From: Spirosoma sp. SC4-14
GTDB lineage: Bacteria; Bacteroidota; Bacteroidia; Cytophagales; Spirosomataceae
Direction of reading: 5' to 3'
Assembly: GCF_037201965.1 (NCBI RefSeq)
Contig: NZ_CP147519.1
Location: 124,001-188,000 of the forward strand
DNA length: 64,000 bases
The notes beneath the pieces were generated by a model. The model saw only the letters and a program-made list of their open reading frames with translations. It was not told the origin of the DNA and ran no database searches. Of this stretch, positions 53,727-61,377 are shown piece after piece; the first letter of the stretch is position 1; every line of letters begins with the position of its first letter. The position numbers and the translations under genes were made by a program.

Positions 53727-54378
53727 AAATTTCAAGATATTCGTTAACTTTATCAAATGCTTCCTTTTTATAAACTTGTATTGAACTTTGTGCTAAATCA
53801 AGTTCATCTTGTAGAGCTTTAGTTAAGTGAGGTGGCAATTTATGCCCTTTATGTTTGTAGGCTTTATACGTTAAATATATTATTTTATGTTTGGGCGAAA
53901 GTCGACCCAAAGCATTTGATATTATTTCCTGTTTATGTTTGAGTTCCTTTTTCCTTAGCTCCCCTATGTTCATACTCTCCAAATCAGGAAAGTCTATAAT
54001 TACAGTTTCCTCTCCAGTATAGGGATTTGGGTTTCGTTCCTGTTTTCTATAATCGGATAGTTGATTTTGAGCAATACCGTATAAATACAGCTTAAGGCAT
54101 GTATTTATATTGTACGTTTTACAGTTAGTCTCATTAAACGTGTGTGGTCGATTCCAAAAACGTTTAAATGTTCTTTCTGCTATATCATCCCCGACAACTT
54201 TATCATAACCCCAGTTGCTAGCGATGACTCGACATTTACGTATCAGATCTTCACAAAAACGAAAATAAAGTGAGGTGAAGGCTTCTTTTGCGGCTTCTTG
54301 GTAATCTGGTTGGTCTTTCCATTTAATGTACTCGATAAGCTCGTCTGTAGGTGTGTTTTGATAGATCTGCCAACTCAT
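53713..54378 (-). CDS. Sigma-70-like RNA polymerase factor
   Basis: A 221-aa ECF-like protein. The region-2 part has EAFTSLYFRFCEDLIRKCRV and GDDIAERTFKRFWNRPHTFN. The region-4 part has ISNALGRLSPKHKIIYLTYK, then a basic helix-turn-helix-like stretch (PPHLTKALQDELDLAQSSIQ). Weak conservation in region 2 suggests a divergent member. It is divergent from the CBASS operon across a 150-bp gap, so it may control it. Confidence 0.75.
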   Translation of the reverse strand: MSWQIYQNTPTDELIEYIKWKDQPDYQEAAKEAFTSLYFRFCEDLIRKCRVIASNWGYDKVVGDDIAERTFKRFWNRPHTFNETNCKTYNINTCLKLYLYGIAQNQLSDYRKQERNPNPYTGEETVIIDFPDLESMNIGELRKKELKHKQEIISNALGRLSPKHKIIYLTYKAYKHKGHKLPPHLTKALQDELDLAQSSIQVYKKEAFDKVNEYLEIYGSK

Positions 54379-54529
54379 AATTTGGAGGGCTGGTATAAGG
54401 TGTATACTGCAATCCGTTAGTAACGCTTTAAGTAATGCTGTATGAGAGGTATTTCAATGAATGTTCTACTGATTCTAGAAGTACTATTTAGTCTTAACTA
54501 AATTCAAAAAGACCTGTAAATGATTAGCT

Positions 54530-55579
54530 ATGAGCGAATTAACAACGAAATCAGTTTTACATAGTCGAATGAGCGAATTCACAAAGTGGATTGCTCCTGA
54601 TCCGGATAAAATGGATGACATCTATGATCGCGGAGATGAAATTAGAAAAAATATTAAACAGAAAGCAGAGGACGACAAACTAGTCGTGCAATCGACTCCT
54701 ATTGGTGGTTCATCAGGAAAAGGAACTGGCATTCGTAGGCATTATCGAGGTAAGTCTGAGGTAGATGGGATGGACGTCGATATACCAGTTGTCGTTGAAC
54801 CTATTACCACAACTGGCGATCAACTAGAAGAATTACTAGTAAAGTTTGAGGGCTACGCTAGATCTTCCTACCCGAATACGGACATCGATAAAACGAAAAG
54901 CTCCGTAAAGCTGAAGTTTGCCGACAAAGTAACCTTCGATCTCGTGCCTATGCTGGCAACTGAAAAGGATGATGAACAGATATTAATTCGTCGAAACGGG
55001 GATCGGTTAAGAACGTCGGTGCAAAAACACAATGAATTTATAAAAAGTAGAACTAAAATTAGTAAGGGGACACCAGGCGTAGTTTCCTTTAATAATGGCA
55101 TTCGGCTGATGAAATGGTGGAAAGAGTTTCAAGCCGACAGTTCCTACTATTTGGGATACAACAAAATGGCAGATATAAATAATATTCCACCAACCATACT
55201 TATTGATTTGCTCTGCGCCTACGCTTTTGATAAGCTTGGTGTTGAAAAAACCTATGCTGAGACCTTAGCAAAATGGTGCAGCTACTTGTCTCACATAGTA
55301 CGAAACAAAAAAGCGGTTCATTTTGCCGACTATTATTCTAATCCAATTTTAGATACTGATGCCCTGTGGATCGTATTGGACCCAGTAAATAATGAGAACA
55401 ATATTGTCGCGAGTTGGAATGATAACAAAATAAACGAACTGGCAAACTGGTTTGAAACGGCTCGTGACAACTGGCAGCGTATCATTCACTATGACGAGGA
55501 TGGATCAGATACGTTGGCTTTATCTGAACTGGTAAAGCTATTTGGAAACCCATTTAAAAACCACTGTGATAACGACTAA
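54530..55579 (+). CDS. CBASS CD-NTase (cGAS/DncV-like oligonucleotide cyclase)
   Basis: A 349-aa nucleotidyltransferase with the signature G-G-S at 59-61 (PIGGSSGKGTGIRRHYRGKS), catalytic acidic residues Asp82/Asp84 (EVDGMDVDIPVVV) and the third Asp137 (KVTFDLVPML). Helical C-terminal domain. It would make a cyclic di- or trinucleotide on phage infection. The next genes, HORMA and TRIP13-like ATPase, mark a type III CBASS operon; CdnC/CdnD-type enzymes are usual there, but the clade is not certain. Confidence 0.92.
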   Translation: MSELTTKSVLHSRMSEFTKWIAPDPDKMDDIYDRGDEIRKNIKQKAEDDKLVVQSTPIGGSSGKGTGIRRHYRGKSEVDGMDVDIPVVVEPITTTGDQLEELLVKFEGYARSSYPNTDIDKTKSSVKLKFADKVTFDLVPMLATEKDDEQILIRRNGDRLRTSVQKHNEFIKSRTKISKGTPGVVSFNNGIRLMKWWKEFQADSSYYLGYNKMADINNIPPTILIDLLCAYAFDKLGVEKTYAETLAKWCSYLSHIVRNKKAVHFADYYSNPILDTDALWIVLDPVNNENNIVASWNDNKINELANWFETARDNWQRIIHYDEDGSDTLALSELVKLFGNPFKNHCDND

Positions 55580-55585
55580 TAAAAC

Positions 55586-56077
55586 ATGGTAGGAACTTAT
55601 TCTCAAAGCGACACAAATACGTATACAGAGTCACGAGCTAACTATGTAATGGGAAAAGTGTATGAAGATACTTTAAATCTCTACTTAGCTGGCCTGATTA
55701 CAAAAGAACGTGCCGACCAAATCAGACGAGATTTATTGTATCTGATGAATAAAAAAGCACTTAGGTACTTTCAATTACAATTCTTTAAGCCAGATGGGAC
55801 CGAAGTTGGTGGATTACATTATGAATTAAAATCGGATTCATCGATAAGCGGAGATGCCGCTTCAGGTGGCCTAGATTTTTGGGGATTACCCAGCAATACA
55901 CGTGTGACCCTACTGGTAGACATTGATCGGTCTTCATCCTCAATTCAGGAAGTAGATCGGCAATTGAATGATTGGGGTTGGGGTACTGGCCAAGCACTCA
56001 CTGGGGCTCATGAATACTTGAAATCGTATTCGAAGGAAGGGTATGGCGTTCAACAATCAATCGTAGGCAAATGGTAA
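55586..56077 (+). CDS. CBASS HORMA-domain protein (Cap7-type)
   Basis: A 163-aa bacterial HORMA protein. Typical features: YTESRANYVMGKVYEDTLNL at the start, LYLMNKKALRYFQLQFFKPD, LPSNTRVTLLVDIDR and the C-terminal GTGQALTGAHEYLKSYSKEG. HORMA proteins bind and activate the CD-NTase when they meet a closure peptide. Its stop overlaps the ATPase start by 7 bp, and it begins 6 bp after the cyclase gene. Confidence 0.88.
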   Translation: MVGTYSQSDTNTYTESRANYVMGKVYEDTLNLYLAGLITKERADQIRRDLLYLMNKKALRYFQLQFFKPDGTEVGGLHYELKSDSSISGDAASGGLDFWGLPSNTRVTLLVDIDRSSSSIQEVDRQLNDWGWGTGQALTGAHEYLKSYSKEGYGVQQSIVGKW

Positions 56078-56964
56078 CAACAGCATTAACACTAACTGAA
56101 ATAAAGCATCCTGATCAGGACGCAGAAATATCTTATCATCAACTTATCGGTATTGATGAACAAAAGACGGAGTTACTGAAAAACTTGACTTTCTTATTAG
56201 ATAGTAAAAGAATTGATAAGTGGGCGCAAAAGCATCATAATGAAGGTATTTCTTTGCTGCTCCATTTAGATACAGGAACTCCATTAGTAATCCTTTCTGG
56301 CGAAGTAGGCTGTGGAAAAACTGCGCTTGCTCAAACCATTGGTACACCGTTGGCACTTTCGTTAGGTCGGCCAGTGAAAGTATTCGAAACACCGTCTAAT
56401 ATCCGAGGGAGTGGAATGGTAGGAGAAATATCAAACCGAATTACCGAAGCCTTTGAGTTTGTTAAGTCCCAACTAAGACACGAAGAAGTAGGCCTACTAA
56501 TTATTGATGAAGCGGATGATATCGCAACTAGTAGGTCCCAAAACCAAGCCCATCATGAAGATCGGGCTGGTTTAAATGTACTTATAAAACAACTTGACGG
56601 AATTAAACGTAGTAAAAAATCGATAGTGGTCATTATGATCACAAACCGTGTCACAGTTTTAGACCCTGCCATCAGAAGACGGACCAGCCTGCACTTAGTC
56701 TTTGAGCGACCCACTGGCAATAAACTGATTGAAGTTTTACGATGGCTGTTGTTAGGAACTACATACACCGAAGATGATTTCAAAAAATTAGTTGATGTAG
56801 CGACAAATCGTATTCCGTTTAGTTTTTCTGACTTGATTCATAGAGCTGGTAAACAAGCCATTTTCAGTGCGATTGAGAGAGACGTACAATTTGACATCCA
56901 CATACTGACGGAAGTTCTAAGCAAATTAACACCTACCCCGTTACTAGACCAGCTAAATAAATAG
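56071..56964 (+). CDS. CBASS TRIP13/Pch2-like AAA+ ATPase (Cap6-type)
   Basis: A 297-aa AAA+ ATPase with Walker A GEVGCGKT (77-84) and Walker B LLIIDEADDIA (Asp146/Glu147). Sensor 1 is in VVIMITNRVTVLDPAIRRRT. It should remodel the HORMA protein from closed to open, limiting cyclase activation. The start overlaps the HORMA stop by 7 bp, and the effector begins 4 bp after its stop. Confidence 0.92.
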   Translation: MVTTALTLTEIKHPDQDAEISYHQLIGIDEQKTELLKNLTFLLDSKRIDKWAQKHHNEGISLLLHLDTGTPLVILSGEVGCGKTALAQTIGTPLALSLGRPVKVFETPSNIRGSGMVGEISNRITEAFEFVKSQLRHEEVGLLIIDEADDIATSRSQNQAHHEDRAGLNVLIKQLDGIKRSKKSIVVIMITNRVTVLDPAIRRRTSLHLVFERPTGNKLIEVLRWLLLGTTYTEDDFKKLVDVATNRIPFSFSDLIHRAGKQAIFSAIERDVQFDIHILTEVLSKLTPTPLLDQLNK

Positions 56965-56968
56965 ACTA

Positions 56969-58726
56969 ATGGAGACCACACCAAAGGGTTTACTGATTAT
57001 CAAGCATGAATTTTTTCATGCTATAAGCAACGACGACTGTATAAAAGCCTTACCCGAAACGTGGGAAAAACTAGATAGGCAGTTTATAACTGTTGCTCCC
57101 AAATCGCTACGACTCAATGAACTATATGATGCGCCACAAGTGCAAATAGCTTTGACGCAACGAAAATATTTCACTGAAGTAATTGAACCTAAACTTCGTG
57201 AATACCCAGAATATAAAATACTTTATTTTGGGTTTGCGCCAATTCCATTAGCTATTGATTTAGGGCAGCAATTTCATAATTTTAGGAATATTGAAATTTT
57301 TCAATGGCATCATGTTCACAAGGTTTGGTATCAGAATATTGACCATGAACCTAACCAAAATTTTGACTTACAAACGGTTAATGTGCCGGATCAAAAACAA
57401 AAGGGGTTAAATAATCTTTTGATCCGTTTAAGTGTATCACATCGGGTTAAAACAGGTGATACCCAAGAAATACTTGAAAACGCTGCTGAAATTGATATTT
57501 TATTAACAGAGCCAGATGAAGATGCTATTTCTACGAAAGATAAAATGCTTCAAATTGGCGAAGAATTTAAGCGCGTGTTAGATAAAATTGCTGATAATGA
57601 AAGTGCCCTTGAAGTCGTTCATTTATTTGCATCTATCCCTACCGGATTAGCGTTCTTTATTGGAACAAAAATTAGCCCTAACATTCATCCATACGTTCAA
57701 ACCTATCAGTATTCTACTACTGAAAAGGTTAAGTACGCAAAGTCTGTTCTGATAAAAGGTATTATAGAAGATACTATCAAAATTACTGAAGAAGAACGCG
57801 CGATTGCCCTTCAGTTGAGAACGTTATCCCAAAACGAGCTTGAAACGAATGTAAAGAGCTTTTTAAAATCAAATGTGACTGATTCACGGGGTAGAGCGTG
57901 GTATTTAGGTATTATGCCTGACTTGGCCGATGGTATCATGGCAGATCGATTCTGGAAAGATTTACCACCTATTTCTACTAGTAGTTTACTAGATGATTCG
58001 TTCGATTTTAAGCAAACAGCAATAAACGATGGATTTTACTGGAAAAACAATAAATGGTTCGTAGATGACAGTTTCTTCATCGCTTTACATAATCGACTTC
58101 AGAATGAGGATAAAATAAAGAAAGCCATTCGTCTTTTTATTTTCCATGAAGCTCTACACTACGAAAAACATAGATTGACAACAGCAAATTCAACGGATAT
58201 TGGTAGCTTTCCCAAAGTCCTTGAAACGGCTGATTATCAAGCTGATGCATATGGCATAATGAATGAGTTTGGGTACTCATCAAAGGTTAGTGAAATTGGA
58301 AATATTAAAACATTTTTTCTAGATAGCATTGATGTTGCCACCGAAACAATGTGGTCTTTTGATGATAGAGGTAGTAACCTGGAAGAAATCCAAATCAGGC
58401 GTTTAAATCGCTATTTGATCTGGTATTGGCAATATGTTCGGATTGAGAAGGAAGGCAAAACGCTCGATTCGATTATCCAAATTTTAGAAGAGAAGCCAGT
58501 AATTGAAATAAATGGGTTAAAAACTAAAGAATTAAACAACCGTTTTTATTACGACCTAAACAGGAAAAATGCAGCTCATTTTGAAATTGCTTTGTTTAAA
58601 GACAATTTAGTGTCTCGGCATGGTAGTTCTTCCCCTATCCCTATAGAAAGTTTAATTGATGGGATAAAAAAAATGAATGGTGACTTAATTAAAGAAGTGC
58701 TAAGAGGGTTGAGGGATTCTCAATGA
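56969..58726 (+). CDS. CBASS effector: N-terminal SAVED-like sensor fused to HExxH metallopeptidase-like domain
   Basis: A 585-aa protein. Residues about 1-250 look like a SAVED/CARF-related cyclic-nucleotide sensor: CARF-like helix-strand pattern LREYPEYKILYFGFAPIPLA and the closing VVHLFASIPTGLAFFIGTKI (His218), PNIHPYVQTYQYS. The region near 385-430 has the zinc motif HEALH (His393, Glu394, His397) with a later Glu419 and Asp422/Asp426 (LETADYQADAYG) as candidate third ligand. The end is helical. Cyclic nucleotide binding would switch on proteolysis. The order SAVED then protease is unusual. Confidence 0.8.
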   Translation: METTPKGLLIIKHEFFHAISNDDCIKALPETWEKLDRQFITVAPKSLRLNELYDAPQVQIALTQRKYFTEVIEPKLREYPEYKILYFGFAPIPLAIDLGQQFHNFRNIEIFQWHHVHKVWYQNIDHEPNQNFDLQTVNVPDQKQKGLNNLLIRLSVSHRVKTGDTQEILENAAEIDILLTEPDEDAISTKDKMLQIGEEFKRVLDKIADNESALEVVHLFASIPTGLAFFIGTKISPNIHPYVQTYQYSTTEKVKYAKSVLIKGIIEDTIKITEEERAIALQLRTLSQNELETNVKSFLKSNVTDSRGRAWYLGIMPDLADGIMADRFWKDLPPISTSSLLDDSFDFKQTAINDGFYWKNNKWFVDDSFFIALHNRLQNEDKIKKAIRLFIFHEALHYEKHRLTTANSTDIGSFPKVLETADYQADAYGIMNEFGYSSKVSEIGNIKTFFLDSIDVATETMWSFDDRGSNLEEIQIRRLNRYLIWYWQYVRIEKEGKTLDSIIQILEEKPVIEINGLKTKELNNRFYYDLNRKNAAHFEIALFKDNLVSRHGSSSPIPIESLIDGIKKMNGDLIKEVLRGLRDSQ

Positions 58727-58728
58727 AT

Positions 58729-59210
58729 TTAGGAATACTTCTGCATTTGCAACAAAACACTGGACAAATATTTAAGCAACATTTTGTAATTGCCCATATA
58801 ATACTCAAAAGGGGAAAGATAGCCTAGCGCCGAATGCCTCCGTTGACAATTGTATCAGACTTTAATATATTCAAAAACAGCCTGTTTAGCTAAGGCTTGC
58901 GTTTGAAAATCCAGCTGACACACCAACTCCGACTTGAATCATAGAAATCGATCCGATCTAATTCGGCCTGTTTAAGCTCCTTTTTCAGGCGTATTATTTC
59001 TTGTTGCTCTTGGCTTACCTGGGCCCGTCTAATGGCTGGAGTACTAGGAGTCACCACTCATTCTCTACGCCATCTGGTTAGAATTTGTGGGTTTATGCCT
59101 AACTCTTCAGCGGTTGTTTTAAAGAACCTTTTGCCTCTGAAAGCTTCACGGCCATCTTTTTGAATTCTTCACGGTCCGACGTTGCGGGCGTACTGTCTCA
59201 TTGATTTCAT
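58729..59210 (-). pseudogene. Decayed IS3-family element
   Basis: Minus-strand scraps of both IS3 frames survive. OrfA shows KTTAEELGINPQILTRWRRE and the zipper QEEIIRLKKELKQAELDR-like stretch (QEQQEIIRLKKELKQAELDR). OrfB shows only its C terminus, RRHSALGYLSPFEYYMG. Most of the integrase core is deleted. It lies just after the CBASS effector stop and separates CBASS from the AbiE pair. No other feature is seen in the 670-bp gap besides the operator-like repeat at 59393. Confidence 0.7.
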
Positions 59211-59392
59211 GGTCCACTAAGTTAGATCGCCCCTAACTTAATGTCTAGTCAAATTGTAGCAGCTCCACTTTCGTAAACGTCTGAATAGTAAGACCATTTA
59301 CTTCACCTTTGAAGTATTATTCCACTTCATTGTAGTGTAATAAGTACTATCGCATGTAATTCTAGCTTACTCAGCGGTTCAAGAAAATGAGA

Positions 59393-59433
59393 CCAAATTT
59401 TGGCAAATAATCGGTACTTTTGCCAAAATTTGG
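59393..59433. promoter_or_regulatory. 13-bp perfect inverted repeat at the AbiE operon start (putative operator)
   Basis: CCAAATTTTGGCA (59393-59405) and its complement TGCCAAAATTTGG (59421-59433) are separated by 15 bases. It covers the most upstream possible start (TTG 59400), so the true start is likely 59430 (TTG) or 59454 (GTG). AbiEi antitoxins repress their own operon through inverted repeats, which this fits. Confidence 0.7.
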
Positions 59434-60221
59434 AAATAGATGGAAATAGAGTAGTGGATAAAGAAAGCTTAGTCGAAAATTTAAAATCACGATTTCGTGA
59501 TCAAGCTGCTATACCCAAAGAGCAACTAATTGACTTCTTAAAATTATTCTATGCTGATGCTAAACAGTCAACCCTAGATTGGCGGCTGCATGAGTTGGCC
59601 CGGGATGGTGTATTGATAAGAACAGGATGGGGATACTATGCTCTTAATACTCGTCGTCAGTTTTCGCCGAGTTTACCTAAAGATTTGCGTTGGATAGGCG
59701 ATCAGATAAAAGCTGAACTACCATACACTGACTATTGCGTTTGGGACACCCGAGTATTAGCTGATTTTATGATTCAGCAGCCAATGAATTTTATTCAACT
59801 AGTTGAAGTTGAAAGGGTTGCAGTTTCTTCTACACATAATTTGTTGCAAAATAGAGGGGCCATTTCTGAGCACAATTTAGGGAGTATCTATTTCTACGAG
59901 GATTGGATGACACTCAGCCATCATATAGTAAGCACTAACAACCCTATTATTATTAGACCACTTGTCGGTGAAGCACCTCTTCAGCAGGAAAAGCAGTATA
60001 AAACAGCTTCCTTAGAAAAAATTATAGTGGACATAATCGCCGACCAAGACCTATTCTATGCTTTTCAGGAAGAACTAGCATATATCATAAGGTCTGCTTT
60101 CGAAAAATATGTGATTAACCGAGATAAGCTCAGACGCTACGCACGCCGACGTAATAAGATCGAAAAAGTCGATTATTTTCTTTTTCAACTCCCACCTAAC
60201 TATCAACCGTATGATTCTTGA
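59400..60221 (+). CDS. AbiEi-like antitoxin (type IV toxin-antitoxin)
   Basis: 273 aa if begun at TTG 59400; GTG 59454 is more plausible because the inverted repeat overlaps the first codons. The N-terminal winged helix is seen in AKQSTLDWRLHELARDGVLI and TGWGYYALNTRRQFSP. The C-terminal antitoxin domain is of the DUF6577/AbiEi_4-like type (DYCVWDTRVLADFMIQQPMN). The last 11 bases overlap the toxin start. Family assignment rests on partner and layout. Confidence 0.75.
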   Translation: MANNRYFCQNLEIDGNRVVDKESLVENLKSRFRDQAAIPKEQLIDFLKLFYADAKQSTLDWRLHELARDGVLIRTGWGYYALNTRRQFSPSLPKDLRWIGDQIKAELPYTDYCVWDTRVLADFMIQQPMNFIQLVEVERVAVSSTHNLLQNRGAISEHNLGSIYFYEDWMTLSHHIVSTNNPIIIRPLVGEAPLQQEKQYKTASLEKIIVDIIADQDLFYAFQEELAYIIRSAFEKYVINRDKLRRYARRRNKIEKVDYFLFQLPPNYQPYDS

Positions 60222-61269
60222 GGAATCTTTTACAAGAGAATGGCTACAAGCAATCGCCAGACAATTTTCTAAAACAGTTGATTTAAAACTTCTTGAAAAG
60301 GTGGTGAGAGCTTTAAGCTTATTAGAACAGCTACAACACCAGCAGTTGAATTTTGTATTCAAAGGAGGTACTTCATTAATTCTTCATTTTGAGCAGCCAC
60401 GCCGGTTTTCGATTGATATTGATATAGTAATGCCGAATAAACCGGAAGATTTGCTACAACGCTTTGAGGCCATTGTTCAGACAGGTGCATTTACGCGTTG
60501 GCAAGATGATTCGGGGCGTGCAAGGCATTCCGATGTACCTGTCGGACATTATAAATTCTATTATGTTAGTCAAGTAGATCCTCAACTTCCAGAGGAGCCG
60601 ATTCTTCTGGATATTCTCTATACAGAACCTAATTACGTTTCAATCACTGAGAAACCCATCCGTCACACTTGGCTCAGTACAGAAGAACCCCTTACCATAA
60701 TTCGTTTGCCAGAGACCGATAGCCTACTCGGAGACAAATTGACCGCGTTTGCTCCAAACACTACAGGCATTCTTTATAGTAAGGAACGCCCCGCCGAAAT
60801 CGTCAAACAATTGTTTGACGTAGCACACTTATTTGATGTCGCTACCGATATGGAGGCTATCAGGCTGTCCTTCAAGGAAATAGCTGAGGAAGAAATTAGA
60901 TTCCGCCAATTAGAAATTGGATCTGATGACGTGTTAGATGATATCTTCCAGACATCGTTGATTTTAGCTCAGCGAGATATGAAAAATGAATACTATACCA
61001 TTCTACTAGGAGGTATTCAACGACTAAAAAATTTTGTGATTGGGGGATTTACGGCAGAAGATGCTATTGTGGCAGGTGCCAAAGCGGCTTATTTGAGTCA
61101 ACTGCTAAAAACAAATCAAACAACTATTCGTCGATATATAAAACCGGAAGAAATAGCTGGTTGGATAATCACCGATACTGCCTTTAATCGGTTGAATAAA
61201 CTGAAAAAGACGCAACCAGAAGCTTTTTTCTACTGGTACCAAGCGTTACAATTAGTCGGAATCTCCTAA
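60211..61269 (+). CDS. AbiEii/AbiGii-type nucleotidyltransferase toxin
   Basis: A 352-aa protein. The nucleotidyltransferase core has FKGGTSLILHF and the DxD in FSIDIDIVMP, and a later conserved SLLGDKLTAFAPNT. These are the motifs of the AbiEii/MenT toxin family, which modifies tRNA or other targets with nucleotides. Overlap with the antitoxin gene gives translational coupling. It would act as phage abortive infection or plasmid maintenance. Confidence 0.9.
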   Translation: MILEESFTREWLQAIARQFSKTVDLKLLEKVVRALSLLEQLQHQQLNFVFKGGTSLILHFEQPRRFSIDIDIVMPNKPEDLLQRFEAIVQTGAFTRWQDDSGRARHSDVPVGHYKFYYVSQVDPQLPEEPILLDILYTEPNYVSITEKPIRHTWLSTEEPLTIIRLPETDSLLGDKLTAFAPNTTGILYSKERPAEIVKQLFDVAHLFDVATDMEAIRLSFKEIAEEEIRFRQLEIGSDDVLDDIFQTSLILAQRDMKNEYYTILLGGIQRLKNFVIGGFTAEDAIVAGAKAAYLSQLLKTNQTTIRRYIKPEEIAGWIITDTAFNRLNKLKKTQPEAFFYWYQALQLVGIS

Positions 61270-61377
61270 GAAATATAATGGTAACCCTCTTATAAAATAT
61301 ATAAGATACGCAATGGTTGCAGAATTCTCGTTTGTTTTCGTATTTGTATTTCCTTCCCTGAATAAGGTCGCGTCTAT

